Assembly (NCBI GenBank): GCA_021531385.1
Contig: JAFBIR010000011.1
Span: 62,001-126,000, forward strand
Length of the DNA: 64,000 nt
Direction of reading: 5' to 3'
Source: Parabacteroides distasonis
GTDB lineage: Bacteria > Bacteroidota > Bacteroidia > Bacteroidales > Tannerellaceae
The stretch's first letter is position 1; every line of letters starts with the position of its first letter. The position numbers and the translations under genes were made by a program. Below are positions 16,655-25,364 of the stretch, one piece after another. Below the pieces are notes generated by a model, which saw only the letters and a list, made by a program, of their open reading frames with translations, ran no database searches and had not been told where the DNA came from.

Positions 16655-18304
16655 TTATTTACTTAACCCTATTTTCTTCAACATGGACTTCAACAGCCCT
16701 TTATTCTTTTGATTCAAATAATCTATTGGAGCGAACTTAACATGTATAGATATAGTCGCATTATCATTCACTTCTAACTTTTCCTCCATAGATTTATCCC
16801 ACTTTACATTCGCATTTAGCAACAATGTTTTTAATTCAGCTGCCACTTGTTGCATCTCCGAACGATTCACAACTTGACTTGTTTTTGTCTCGATGCGTTC
16901 TTCATGCTCATTAATAGCACCTTGTAAGCGTTGTTGATAGAGACGTTGCCACGATGGTTCATGGGGATACCAGATTAAACCATCTGGCAAACACGGAAGA
17001 TCTGTTGGCGAAAAACGTTGATGTAGATTAACATTACGACTGATTTCCTCAATTAGTTTATTCCTTCGATCTCTTTCATAAGATCCTTTAGCAGCAACTG
17101 CCTTATAATCTACACCTCCTGATAACTGTTGATTTGTATGATAATCTGTACTATTAGAAGAGCTATTTGTACAATCTATTTGAATCTCTGTTGCCCCTAA
17201 ACTTTGTGCCAATTGACAAAATTCCCGCACTCTGTCCTCAATTAATTCCAATTCATAATTTTCATAAAGTAAATATTTGGAAGCTACGAATGGATGTCCA
17301 ACGTATAAATGATTTGCAACAGGATGTCCAATGGGGAAGCCAATCACAGGCAAGTGATTGATGTTAACGACTGATATAGTGGATTGAGAAAGATCCGTAT
17401 ATTCCTTAACTGGAACCAATAACTTTCGTTGGTTGTATGGCCTTTGTAAAAAAGAATCAACAAAAGCAGAATCATATTTTTGTAAATCAGCTTTCGCATC
17501 TGCTAAAATAGAGACGGATCCGTACATATAATCAGCAGGAACATTATTCACTACATAAGCGCAAATAGCTCTTGCGTTATCTAAATCATGAATTTGTTCA
17601 TAAATCGAGTATAAGACCCATAATAATTCGCATTGAAAACCAATACCCGAAACGTTACAACTATCCTCTTTCAAAATTTGAATTGCTCTTGCGGACTGAC
17701 CTTGTTTATAGAGTAACCAAGCTATATCAGGTGTTAAACTTGCATTTTGAAACCTATTGCGGAAATCTAATCCAACTTGAAGAGCTTCGGCTTGATTGTT
17801 TTTATAAAGCGTATAGAATCGATCAATGACTTCAGACATCAACACGGTTTCTGAAACCTGTGTCTTTGCCATGGCATTAAAAGTTTTCAACAGTGACCGA
17901 GCCTCAACAACATCACTCGTTTTTATGATATCATAGGCAAAGATACTACATTCCGGATCAGTTCCACCAACAAGAAAAAAATAAAAATCGCCTCCTTTAA
18001 AATCTACATGATCTAGTTCCTGCCAAGACATTTTTATCATTTGATCTTTGTGGGAATCATCTCTAATATAAGTAATGCCCCAGGCTGTCACGACTGTTCC
18101 TTGAGTCCAAACATTCCAAAAAGTAGTATCACGTAACAGAAGTATCTCTTCGTCGTAATTTAACTCGAAGTCTTTCCTTAAGGAAGCATATTTATTACCA
18201 GGAATCTTCGGATAAAGAAAAATATCTTTATCATTATGTAAGGATCTATTGATATTTGACTTAAATACATTGATTGTCTCTTGGCAGTACATAATTCTTT
18301 TCAT
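16655..18304 (-). CDS. Cassette A cargo: 549-residue protein of unknown function
   Basis: No family was recognised with certainty. The N-terminal 120 residues are beta-rich (WGITYIRDDSHKDQMIKMSW, then DFYFFLVGG) and could be a PH-like fold. Residues 130-270 look like TPR-type helical pairs (WLLYKQGQSARAIQILKED). The C-terminal part (about 350-549) has a Ser/Asn-rich stretch and the segment GLIWYPHEPSWQRLYQQRLQ, which looks like a conserved domain core. No signal peptide. The start at 18304 follows a strong ribosome binding site (AGGAGGAGGCG) in a linker shared with cassette B. The gene is A+T-rich compared with flanking genes. A structured RNA with terminator lies just upstream. Confidence 0.75.
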   Translation of the reverse strand: MKRIMYCQETINVFKSNINRSLHNDKDIFLYPKIPGNKYASLRKDFELNYDEEILLLRDTTFWNVWTQGTVVTAWGITYIRDDSHKDQMIKMSWQELDHVDFKGGDFYFFLVGGTDPECSIFAYDIIKTSDVVEARSLLKTFNAMAKTQVSETVLMSEVIDRFYTLYKNNQAEALQVGLDFRNRFQNASLTPDIAWLLYKQGQSARAIQILKEDSCNVSGIGFQCELLWVLYSIYEQIHDLDNARAICAYVVNNVPADYMYGSVSILADAKADLQKYDSAFVDSFLQRPYNQRKLLVPVKEYTDLSQSTISVVNINHLPVIGFPIGHPVANHLYVGHPFVASKYLLYENYELELIEDRVREFCQLAQSLGATEIQIDCTNSSSNSTDYHTNQQLSGGVDYKAVAAKGSYERDRRNKLIEEISRNVNLHQRFSPTDLPCLPDGLIWYPHEPSWQRLYQQRLQGAINEHEERIETKTSQVVNRSEMQQVAAELKTLLLNANVKWDKSMEEKLEVNDNATISIHVKFAPIDYLNQKNKGLLKSMLKKIGLSK

Positions 18305-18351
18305 CGCCTCCTCCTGTCCCCTCCAGCATCGGCATTATCTTTAAGTCTAAC
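18305..18351 (-). promoter_or_regulatory. Conserved linker and strong RBS of cassette A
   Basis: A 47-base stretch between the RNA terminator and the start codon is identical at 42 positions to the linker in cassette B (47006-47052). It contains GATAATGCC, then GGAGGGGACAGGAGGAGGCG, an unusually strong Shine-Dalgarno region for Bacteroidetes. The four clustered differences lie between these two blocks. Confidence 0.8.
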
Positions 18352-18607
18352 AAAAAACAAAGCGGGGAACCATCGTCATTATCGACTTGGAGGCTCTGCA
18401 ATGCCCACTATGCTATAATGAACGATAGCTCCACGCTTGTAAAAGATATAGTAAGCCCATTCTAAAGAATAGACATATACAGCTAAACAAGCGTAGAGGC
18501 TATTCTTCCATTATCTCGCATAGTGAAATTTTGCAGATTTCCAAGTCAAGATAATATCTGAACGCTTCTACGTTATGTCACAAATATGTAAGTAGCCGCT
18601 GCTACAC
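18349..18607 (-). ncRNA. Structured terminator-linked RNA, copy C
   Basis: Predicted transcript of about 258 nt. Elements in RNA order: hairpin GTAGC-AGCG-GCTAC (18605-18592); helix P2 TATTATCT/AGATAATG (18549-18556 with 18509-18516) enclosing hairpin AAAT-CTGCAA-AATTT; helix P3 CTCTACGCTTGT/ACAAGCGTGGAG (18487-18498 with 18429-18440); terminator helix P4 of about 20 base pairs (18415-18436 with 18362-18382) followed by TTTGTTTTTTG. The P2 loop (18531-18537) is complementary over 7 bases to the P4 loop (18395-18401). P3 and P4 share sequence and exclude each other. The same elements recur in copies A and B. Confidence 0.75.
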
Positions 18608-18612
18608 AGGAG

Positions 18613-18644
18613 CAAAAGTAATGGGTCTGGTTGAGAAAGCCAAA
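18613..18644 (-). promoter_or_regulatory. Promoter of structured RNA C and cassette A
   Basis: Minus-strand TTTG (18641-18644) followed after 20 bases by TACTTTTG (18613-18620), a very good match. Transcription would start near 18607, at the first hairpin of RNA C. Confidence 0.7.
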
Positions 18645-18723
18645 CTTTTCTCCGGTTTGTTTTCATTTTTCTTTGGAATTTGCAACGGATTCCCCTTCCC
18701 TACTGCTACTAACTTTCAGATTA

Positions 18724-18805
18724 ATCCCTCAATGAGGGAAGAAAACAACCAAAAGCATCCCTCAATGAGGGACATTTTTCAGCAAATTCATCCCTCAATG
18801 AGGGA
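18724..18805 (+). repeat. Three near-palindromic 16-mers at a 33-bp period
   Basis: ATCCCTCAATGAGGGA occurs at 18724, 18757 and 18790, exactly 33 bases apart, with 17-base intervening sequences that differ. Because 33 is a multiple of three, short open frames on both strands show a repeated PSMRD or PSLRD motif, but no convincing gene start supports translation. The remaining bases of 18645-18915 hold no recognisable gene. Confidence 0.85.
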
Positions 18806-18915
18806 TTTTGCGTATATATGACCAAATCACATCGGCAGTTTGCGAGACACCTTTTTCTATACGACATTGAAACAGGGCATGGCATTGTCATACCCTTATG
18901 GACGTTTGGCATGAA

Positions 18916-19917
18916 CTATTGAGGCAAGTGCATCATATATCCCTCGATAACGGCTGCGATTTGCGCAGGAGTCATGCGAAAAAGCAAGCGAGCATGAGGG
19001 CCTTGCGGATCAACCTCCCAACTATTGTTTCCCTCAGCATCAGAGAGTTGAAAGTGGCCGCGCTCGATGTCAAAATAGGGGGCATAGCCTTTGATAGCCA
19101 CCAAAACGGCTGTCTGATCCCAACTCATGCGTCCATCCGAATCTCCTTCGGCAAAACTCATGGCAAACGCCTCCTTCACGGGGCTGTTCTCCGTAGGCAT
19201 CGCAACCAGCTTCTTTCCGGTCAAGACCTTATCTCCAATCTCAAAACCGCTGAAAATGATCTCAGTAGGCCATTCTTCCGCAACAACTTTCGACGATTCC
19301 ACATCGCAATAGACATTGAACTCCTTGCCCTGCGGGAAGGCTCCGGCCATAGCGACCAAACGTTTCACCTTACGAGCGACTAACTCTTTACCGCTCAAGG
19401 GACTATAGGCATCTGCGGGACTGAGCAACAACTCCTTGAGATTTGTGAAAAAGCCGATCGTGCAGATCACAACACTGCTATCGGGTTGTTGCGCCAGCAG
19501 CTGGCGATAGACAGCAACCGCATCCGACGCATCGGAAGTCTTAACCGTGGGATGTGGATAGTGCGCAGGCAGTGCGTCCGTCCATTTCTCTTTATGCCAG
19601 GTGGTTAAGTTTGCGGCCGTAGAACTTTTCGTCGCACCGACCGGTATTTCAGGCCGGTTGAAATAGGCATTGATCACCTCGATACAGGGCACGACTCGCT
19701 CATCGGCATTGGAGGAAAGCGTTGCCAAAATCTGTACTTGCCCACTGTCAGCCAACGCATGCATCAAAGCCATCGCCCCGACATCATCGTAATCAGGGCC
19801 TAAATCGGTATCTAAAATCAAGCGCACACTTTCCGCCTCTTCAGGCAAAGAGGCAACCGGTTGGCCTTGACAGGCAACCAACAAGATCAAACCGATCAAC
19901 CCGATTATCTTTTTCAT
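18916..19917 (-). CDS. Nucleoside hydrolase-like lipoprotein
   Basis: A 333-residue protein of the inosine-uridine nucleoside hydrolase family, which splits ribonucleosides into base and ribose. The calcium-binding motif appears as DTDLGPDYDDVGAMAL, a variant of the usual DTDxGxDD. The N-terminus MKKIIGLIGLILLVAC is a lipoprotein signal with the lipid-bearing cysteine at about residue 16, so it acts in the envelope. The start at 19917 is preferred over the in-frame 19989, which would overlap the upstream gene. It follows a Gfo/Idh/MocA gene by 19 bases. Confidence 0.85.
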   Translation of the reverse strand: MKKIIGLIGLILLVACQGQPVASLPEEAESVRLILDTDLGPDYDDVGAMALMHALADSGQVQILATLSSNADERVVPCIEVINAYFNRPEIPVGATKSSTAANLTTWHKEKWTDALPAHYPHPTVKTSDASDAVAVYRQLLAQQPDSSVVICTIGFFTNLKELLLSPADAYSPLSGKELVARKVKRLVAMAGAFPQGKEFNVYCDVESSKVVAEEWPTEIIFSGFEIGDKVLTGKKLVAMPTENSPVKEAFAMSFAEGDSDGRMSWDQTAVLVAIKGYAPYFDIERGHFQLSDAEGNNSWEVDPQGPHARLLFRMTPAQIAAVIEGYMMHLPQ

Positions 19918-19936
19918 CGCTTTTCCTTCCATCCGT

Positions 19937-20956
19937 TTATTTCGCATCAGCCGGATAAACCACGCCAAGCTGCCTACGAATCTCATCAATAATCTCTATG
20001 GTAATCAATGAATTGGCATGGCTATTAATGGTTGACTCCCGCTTACCAGCCAATACCAAGTTGATGAACTCCGCGACCTCATAGTAATACTCATCCTTCT
20101 CCGTCAAAGCACTGACATCTTCTGGAACAGGGTCAGGGCCTTTCCCCATAGCTGGCGCCAAACGAGGCGTATAGGTCACCTTTCGGATGATATTAATACG
20201 ATCCAGTGTCAGATTGCCGCTCTCTCCTTGGATCTCTGTAGGCAATGCGGAGTTGGCTATCTTGGAATATAGAATGGTCGCATTCATATCCTCATAAGTG
20301 AAATTGACGGCTCCTTGCCCATCCACGCCGGTTGAAAGCAAAATGCCGGAGGCGTCGATTTTAGTAGGTTTGCCGAACAGCACGACCATAGGATAGAGCG
20401 TATAAACACCAATATCCATCATGGCTCCGTTGGAATATTCCGGCTTAAAGGCATTCAACACAATTCCCTCCTTGAACTTGTCGTAGCGGGAAGAATATTG
20501 GCAATAGCAAGCGAAATAACGACGAACTTTTCCGATACGTTCCAGGTTTGCTTTCACCGCCAAGAAATTGGGCGTCAACGTAGGCTTCATCGCCTCCATC
20601 AAGGTAACGCCGTATCGCTCAGCGGCTTCGATCATGGCTTTTGCCTCTTTTGCGTTGGAAGCCAACGGCTTCTCACACAACACATGTTTGCCATGGCTCA
20701 TGCAAAGAATACTTTGTTCCGCATGTTTAAAGTTAGGCGAAGCGATATAGACCGCATCAATCAGCGGACTTTTTGCCATCTCCTCCAAAGAGGTAAAGGT
20801 ATAGGGAATCTGATGTTTGGCCGCAAACGCATCCGCTGTCTCTTGCTTACGCGAGCAAACAGCCACTAACTCGAAACGATCATCCTGACGAGCGCCTGCG
20901 ATCACCCAGTCGGTAATAAAATTGGTGCCGACTACACCAAAACGCACTTTCTTCAT
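19937..20956 (-). CDS. Gfo/Idh/MocA family oxidoreductase
   Basis: A 339-residue NAD(P)-dependent sugar-type oxidoreductase: N-terminal Rossmann fold (VRFGVVGTNFITDWVIAGAR), the conserved HVLCEKPLASN segment (EKP motif, about residue 95) and a C-terminal alpha/beta dimer domain. No signal peptide, so it is cytoplasmic. The start at 20956 begins the Rossmann strand; the longer frame to 21028 adds an unconserved leader. The substrate is not predictable. Co-transcription with the nucleoside hydrolase is likely. Confidence 0.88.
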   Translation of the reverse strand: MKKVRFGVVGTNFITDWVIAGARQDDRFELVAVCSRKQETADAFAAKHQIPYTFTSLEEMAKSPLIDAVYIASPNFKHAEQSILCMSHGKHVLCEKPLASNAKEAKAMIEAAERYGVTLMEAMKPTLTPNFLAVKANLERIGKVRRYFACYCQYSSRYDKFKEGIVLNAFKPEYSNGAMMDIGVYTLYPMVVLFGKPTKIDASGILLSTGVDGQGAVNFTYEDMNATILYSKIANSALPTEIQGESGNLTLDRINIIRKVTYTPRLAPAMGKGPDPVPEDVSALTEKDEYYYEVAEFINLVLAGKRESTINSHANSLITIEIIDEIRRQLGVVYPADAK

Positions 20957-21008
20957 CGACAATAGGCTTATATAAATGAGGTGTGAGGAATGTGAAATGT
21001 GAAATAAG

Positions 21009-21069
21009 GAATTAGGAATGAGGACCAATTCATTTTTAACTCCTAATTCCTAACTCCTAATTCCTAATT
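21009..21069. repeat. TAGGAATTAGGAGT-type intergenic repeat
   Basis: GGAATTAGGA on the left and repeated TCCTAATTCC/TCCTAACTCC units on the right form an inverted, partly tandem A/T-rich repeat. Such elements are common between Bacteroidales genes. It can fold into a hairpin in the RNA from either strand. Confidence 0.7.
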
Positions 21070-21096
21070 AAGCGAAGCGCGAAGCGATACGGCTTC

Positions 21097-22182
21097 TTAT
21101 TTACGGAACGGTGCTTTTACTACAATCGCTTTCAAGCTCTTGTTACGCACCTTGATGTAAATCTCGCTGCCCACTTTTGCATGTTCGGTCTTGACATAGC
21201 CCATGCCGATTCCCTTCTTGAGGACAGGCGACATCGTACCAGAGGTAACCACACCGATTACATTGCCTTCCGCATCAGCGATCTCATAGCCATGACGGGG
21301 GATTCCCTTCTCCGCCAACTCAAACGCACAGAGCTTACGAGCAACGCCCTCTTTTTTCTGGCGCTCCAACTCAGCTCGGTTGGTGAACTCCTTGCCATCC
21401 ACGAATTTCGTGATCCAACCCAAGCCAGCCTCGATCGGAGAGGTCGTATCATCGAGGTCATTGCCATAGAGGCAGAAGCCCATCTCCAAACGCAATGTGT
21501 CACGTGCGCCCAAACCAATCGGCTTGATACCCTCCGGCTTACCAGCCTCGAAGATCGCATTCCAGATGGTCATAGCATCTTCCAAATGGAAATAGAGCTC
21601 AAAACCTCCTGCTCCCGTATAACCTGTATTAGAAATGATTACCTCCTTGCAACCCGCAAACTCACCAGTCGTGAAGGCGTAATAGGGAATCGCTGAAAGA
21701 TCCACCGGTGTCAAACGTTGCAATACCTCCAACGCCTTCGGACCCTGGATAGCCAACTGACCTGTCTTGGCGGAAGCGTTCTCCAACTCAGCGCCCATCG
21801 GATTGTGGCTGTTACACCATGCCCAATCTTTGTCGATATTTCCGGCATTGACCACCAACAGGTATTTCTCAGGCTCATAGTGATAAACCAACAGGTCATC
21901 AACAATTCCTCCCGTCTCATTGGGGAAGCAGGTATATTGTGCCTTACCCAAAGGCAACTTAGAGGCATCATTAGAGGTAACACTCTGGATAAAAGCCAAT
22001 GCATTCGGACCCTTCACCCAAAACTCACCCATGTGAGAGACATCAAACACACCCACGCCATTAACAACGGTCATGTGCTCATCAATAATTCCTGAATACT
22101 CGATCGGCATGTTAAAGCCGGCGAACTCATGCATCTTCGCACCCAAAGCGATGTGCAAGTCAGTAAACGGAGTCGTTTTCAT
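21097..22182 (-). CDS. gcvT: Glycine cleavage system aminomethyltransferase (T protein)
   Basis: Transfers the methylene group from the aminomethyl-lipoyl H protein to tetrahydrofolate. The 361-residue protein has the typical start [22 protein letters not shown], the folate-binding domain and [12 protein letters not shown], with the C-terminal barrel domain from about residue 280. The other glycine cleavage genes are not in this window. It lies 37 bases after pepT on the same strand. Confidence 0.96.
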   Translation of the reverse strand: MKTTPFTDLHIALGAKMHEFAGFNMPIEYSGIIDEHMTVVNGVGVFDVSHMGEFWVKGPNALAFIQSVTSNDASKLPLGKAQYTCFPNETGGIVDDLLVYHYEPEKYLLVVNAGNIDKDWAWCNSHNPMGAELENASAKTGQLAIQGPKALEVLQRLTPVDLSAIPYYAFTTGEFAGCKEVIISNTGYTGAGGFELYFHLEDAMTIWNAIFEAGKPEGIKPIGLGARDTLRLEMGFCLYGNDLDDTTSPIEAGLGWITKFVDGKEFTNRAELERQKKEGVARKLCAFELAEKGIPRHGYEIADAEGNVIGVVTSGTMSPVLKKGIGMGYVKTEHAKVGSEIYIKVRNKSLKAIVVKAPFRK

Positions 22183-22219
22183 GAATAGAAATAATTTGTA
22201 TTTATGGTTATTATATGTT

Positions 22220-23437
22220 TTACTTATTTGCAGCCAACTCGATGATCTTCAAAATAGTCTGCATGCTCTTCTCCAATGAGGGAACGGGCAGGAACTCATA
22301 GCGCCCATGGAAATTGAGGCCACCCGCAAAGATATTCGGGCAGGGTAACCCCATGAACGAAAGACGTGCGCCATCCGTACCTCCACGGATCGGCTTCACT
22401 AAAGGCTGGACATCTACCGCCTGCATGGCCTCAAACGCTAAATCCACCACTTGCTTCTGTGGCTCAACCACTTCACGCATATTATAGTATTGATCACGCA
22501 TTTCCAACGTAGCGCATCCGGGATAGGCCTCATTCATTCGCGCTACCAACTGCCGGATCAACTGCTTCTTCTCCTCAAATAATTTTCGATCGTGATCGCG
22601 GATGATATAGGAGAGCGACGCCTCTTCCACCGATCCGGTCATGCCGATCAGATGGAAGAATCCTTCATAGCCCTCTGTCGTCTCCGGACGCATCGCCTCC
22701 GGCAACCAAGCCGCAAACTCTGTCGCACGCAAAGAGGCATTCAGCATCTTGTTTTTCGCATAACCGGGATGTACATTCAATCCCTTGAAGGTAATTTTAG
22801 CGACCGCCGCATTGAAGTTCTCATACTCCAACTCGCCAACTTGTCCGCCATCAATGGTATAGCCCCAAGCACAGCCAAATTTCTCTACATCGAAATGGTC
22901 TGCTCCCGCACCAATCTCCTCATCAGGAGTAAAGGCAATGCGTACCTTACCATGCGCCAACTCGGGATGCTGCTTGAGATAATGCATGGCCTCGATAATC
23001 GCTGCTACACCCGCCTTGTCATCCGCACCCAACAGCGTCGTTCCATCCGTCACAACCAGCTCCTGCCCCACATAGTCATTCAATTCAGGAAACATGCCCG
23101 GAGAGAGGACAATCTGCTGTGCCTCATTCAACACGATGTCACCGCCTGTATAAGAAACGATGCGAGGCTTCACATCCTTACCTGACAGATCAGGACTGGT
23201 GTCTAAATGGGCGATGAATCCAATCGCAGGCAACTCCTTCTCGGTATTGGCGGGCAAGGTGGCCATCAAATAGCTATTCTCATCCAAGGAGATCTCCTCC
23301 AAGCCAATCGCTTTGAGCTCGGCAACCAATGCCTCCGCAAAACGACGTTGCCCGGGAGTACTGGGTGTGACTCCAGTGGTCTCGCTCGACTGTGTGTCGA
23401 ATGTCACGTAGCGTAAGAAACGATCTAAAACTGCCAT
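22220..23437 (-). CDS. pepT: Peptidase T (tripeptide aminopeptidase)
   Basis: M20-family zinc enzyme that releases the N-terminal residue of tripeptides. In 405 residues it shows zinc-ligand motifs [15 protein letters not shown] (His/Asp), [13 protein letters not shown] (bridging Asp) and [13 protein letters not shown] (catalytic Glu-Glu), plus [19 protein letters not shown] at the C-terminal part. The ATG at 23437 fits the family start; the frame continues to 23503 without conservation. Located between the PurF-like gene and gcvT. Confidence 0.95.
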   Translation of the reverse strand: MAVLDRFLRYVTFDTQSSETTGVTPSTPGQRRFAEALVAELKAIGLEEISLDENSYLMATLPANTEKELPAIGFIAHLDTSPDLSGKDVKPRIVSYTGGDIVLNEAQQIVLSPGMFPELNDYVGQELVVTDGTTLLGADDKAGVAAIIEAMHYLKQHPELAHGKVRIAFTPDEEIGAGADHFDVEKFGCAWGYTIDGGQVGELEYENFNAAVAKITFKGLNVHPGYAKNKMLNASLRATEFAAWLPEAMRPETTEGYEGFFHLIGMTGSVEEASLSYIIRDHDRKLFEEKKQLIRQLVARMNEAYPGCATLEMRDQYYNMREVVEPQKQVVDLAFEAMQAVDVQPLVKPIRGGTDGARLSFMGLPCPNIFAGGLNFHGRYEFLPVPSLEKSMQTILKIIELAANK

Positions 23438-23501
23438 ATCGGTTATCTCTTTATTTACATTATTATTTTCGCGTAAAAATAGGCAATGCCCGCTAAACCA
23501 C

Positions 23502-23534
23502 AAAAAAAATAGCGAGACAAAATGCCTCGCTATT
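23502..23534 (-). terminator. Intrinsic terminator of the PurF-like gene
   Basis: On the minus strand AATAGCGAG, a nine-base loop and CTCGCTATT are followed by a run of T residues. It lies 25 bases after the stop codon of the PurF-like gene and ahead of pepT. Confidence 0.85.
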
Positions 23535-23558
23535 CGTTATAATTTTGAAAAAACGGTA

Positions 23559-24965
23559 TCAATAATGGCTGCTACCATCAAAGCAGTGGGTACAGACCTT
23601 ACATTTCGGCAATCCGATCGCCTCCACCAATGTCTCCAGCGTATTAAACTTCAATGAGCTAAGACCAAACCGCTCGGCAATGATGCCAACCATTTTCTTG
23701 TACTCCGGAGAGTCTGTCTGCGCATATTTCTCCAGATTCTTATTCTCATCACCCTCCAACTCCTTGATAATCCGACGGGTAATCAACTCCAGCGGACTCT
23801 TTGAAGAGGTGAAGCCAATGAAGGGACACGCATAGATCAGCGGCGGACAAGCGATACGCATATGTACCTCTTTTGCCCCATAATCATACAAAATTTTCAC
23901 GTTATCACGCAACTGTGTACCTCGCACGATGGAGTCATCACAGAACAGGATGCGCTTGCCTTCCAACATAGCACGATTCGGTATCAACTTCATCTTAGCC
24001 ACCAATGAACGCATCTCCTGATTAGCCGGAGTGAAACTACGCGGCCATGTCGGCGTATATTTCGCAATCGCCCGATGATAAGGGACTCCCTTCCCTTCGG
24101 CATAACCCAAAGCCATACCGACACCGGAATCCGGAATACCACAAGCGCAATCTACCTCAGAATCATCCTTTTGACCCATCTTGAAGCCGCTCATGAAGCG
24201 TACCTCCTCCACATTCTTGCCTTCGTAGCAAGAGACGGGGAAACCATAATAGACCCAAAGGAAGGAGCAAATCTGCATCCCTTCTTGCGGCTTACGCATC
24301 TGCTCCATACCATCGGCTCGCAAGCGAATGATCTCACCCGGACCCACGTATTTCTCAATCTCATAATCCAAGTTAGGCAAACTACTCGACTCACTTGTAG
24401 CCGCGAAAGCCCCCTCCTTCTTTCCAATCACGATCGGCGTACGTCCCCACTTATCACGGGCCACGATAATGCCGTCTTCGGTCAGCAGCAGCATCGAACA
24501 AGAGCCCTTGATCTTCTCATACACGTTCTCAATGCCCTCGACGAAGTCCTTGCCTTGCGTAATCAGCAAAGCGACCAACTCCGTTTGATTGGTCTTGCCC
24601 GAGCTCAACTCAGAGAAGTGCATGTTAGCCGCAAGCAATTCCTGCTCCAACTCATTGATGTTATTAATCTTAGCTACCGTAACAATCGCGAATTTCCCCA
24701 AATGAGAATTGATCACAATCGGCTGCGCATCCGTATCGCTGATGATACCAACGCCGGCATTGCCCTTGAACTTGCCTAACTGTGCCTCAAACTTTGTCCG
24801 GAAATAAGAGTTCTCCAAGTTGTGGATAGAGCGCATGAAACCCTCTTCCTTGTCGTATGTAGCCATACCACCCCTACGGGTGCCGAGATGGGAGTTGTAG
24901 TCCGTTCCGTAAAACAGATCTGTCACACAAGCCCCTTTTGAAATAGTGCCAAAAAAGCCACCCAT
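23559..24965 (-). CDS. PurF-like amidophosphoribosyltransferase paralog
   Basis: A 468-residue protein with the two-domain layout of glutamine PRPP amidotransferase: an N-terminal glutaminase-like domain (GTRRGGMATYD, about residues 29-39; SESSSLPNL) and a C-terminal PRTase domain with the PRPP-binding motif ILFCDDSIVRGTQLRD. Cysteines in DCACGIPDSG and the C-terminal KCKVCTHC fit [4Fe-4S] ligands of Bacillus-type PurF. The N-terminus reads MGGFFG instead of MCGI, so the catalytic cysteine is missing. It may use ammonia or serve another role; a normal purF is presumably elsewhere. Confidence 0.8.
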   Translation of the reverse strand: MGGFFGTISKGACVTDLFYGTDYNSHLGTRRGGMATYDKEEGFMRSIHNLENSYFRTKFEAQLGKFKGNAGVGIISDTDAQPIVINSHLGKFAIVTVAKINNINELEQELLAANMHFSELSSGKTNQTELVALLITQGKDFVEGIENVYEKIKGSCSMLLLTEDGIIVARDKWGRTPIVIGKKEGAFAATSESSSLPNLDYEIEKYVGPGEIIRLRADGMEQMRKPQEGMQICSFLWVYYGFPVSCYEGKNVEEVRFMSGFKMGQKDDSEVDCACGIPDSGVGMALGYAEGKGVPYHRAIAKYTPTWPRSFTPANQEMRSLVAKMKLIPNRAMLEGKRILFCDDSIVRGTQLRDNVKILYDYGAKEVHMRIACPPLIYACPFIGFTSSKSPLELITRRIIKELEGDENKNLEKYAQTDSPEYKKMVGIIAERFGLSSLKFNTLETLVEAIGLPKCKVCTHCFDGSSHY

Positions 24966-24998
24966 TGTTGTTCTGTTTGATTATTAACTATTGTGCCG

Positions 24999-25030
24999 CG
25001 AATTTACAAAACCAAAAAAGGATACCCAAA
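24999..25030 (-). promoter_or_regulatory. Promoter of the PurF-like gene
   Basis: Minus-strand TTTG (25027-25030) then 20 bases then TAAATTCG (24999-25006). The -33 box lies inside the terminator hairpin of rpmA, so the end of one gene and the start of the next overlap. Confidence 0.45.
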
Positions 25031-25046
25031 ACATGGATATCCTTTT
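25014..25046 (-). terminator. Intrinsic terminator of rplU-rpmA
   Basis: AAAAGGATA (minus strand from 25046) pairs with TATCCTTTT and is followed by T residues. It lies about 30 bases after the rpmA stop codon. Confidence 0.75.
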
Positions 25047-25075
25047 CTTTATCTCAATTCGATAGCGTGTGAAGG

Positions 25076-25342
25076 TTAAGCCTCAGCTACTACCTCTTTT
25101 ACAGACACAAAAGATCTGTCCTCTTTGCCTTTATGGAATGTTACGATACCATCCACCAAAGCATACAACGTATGATCCTTACCGATACCTACGTTTGCAC
25201 CCGGATGATGAACTGTACCTCTCTGACGAACGATGATGTTACCAGCTTTTGCCAACTCACCACCGAACAACTTAACACCTAATCTTTTACTTTGTGATTC
25301 ACGGCCGTTCTTAGAACTACCCACACCTTTTTTATGTGCCAT
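25076..25342 (-). CDS. rpmA: 50S ribosomal protein L27
   Basis: An 88-residue protein of the large ribosomal subunit near the peptidyl transferase centre. It starts [20 protein letters not shown] and contains [19 protein letters not shown], both diagnostic. No Firmicutes-type N-terminal cleavage extension is present. It follows rplU by 22 bases. Confidence 0.98.
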   Translation of the reverse strand: MAHKKGVGSSKNGRESQSKRLGVKLFGGELAKAGNIIVRQRGTVHHPGANVGIGKDHTLYALVDGIVTFHKGKEDRSFVSVKEVVAEA

Positions 25343-25364
25343 TTCTTTTCTTCTCCTTTACAAG

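Noticed and set aside
16366-18805. CTCAATGAGGGAG at the cassette A tail looks like a fourth copy of the 33-bp array palindrome, suggesting a flanking direct repeat.
   Set aside because: The tail match is explained by the nuclease gene remnant (the same bases are codons of the intact gene), so it is not evidence of a target-site duplication.
18724-18805. Possible CRISPR array.
   Set aside because: Only three 16-base repeats with 17-base spacers, both far too short for CRISPR, and no cas genes in the window.
18621-18912. Short frames with PSMRD/PSLRD repeats on both strands as real proteins.
   Set aside because: The motif arises from the 33-bp repeat in any multiple-of-three frame; the plus-strand ATG lies at the RNA promoter on the opposite strand and neither frame has other support.
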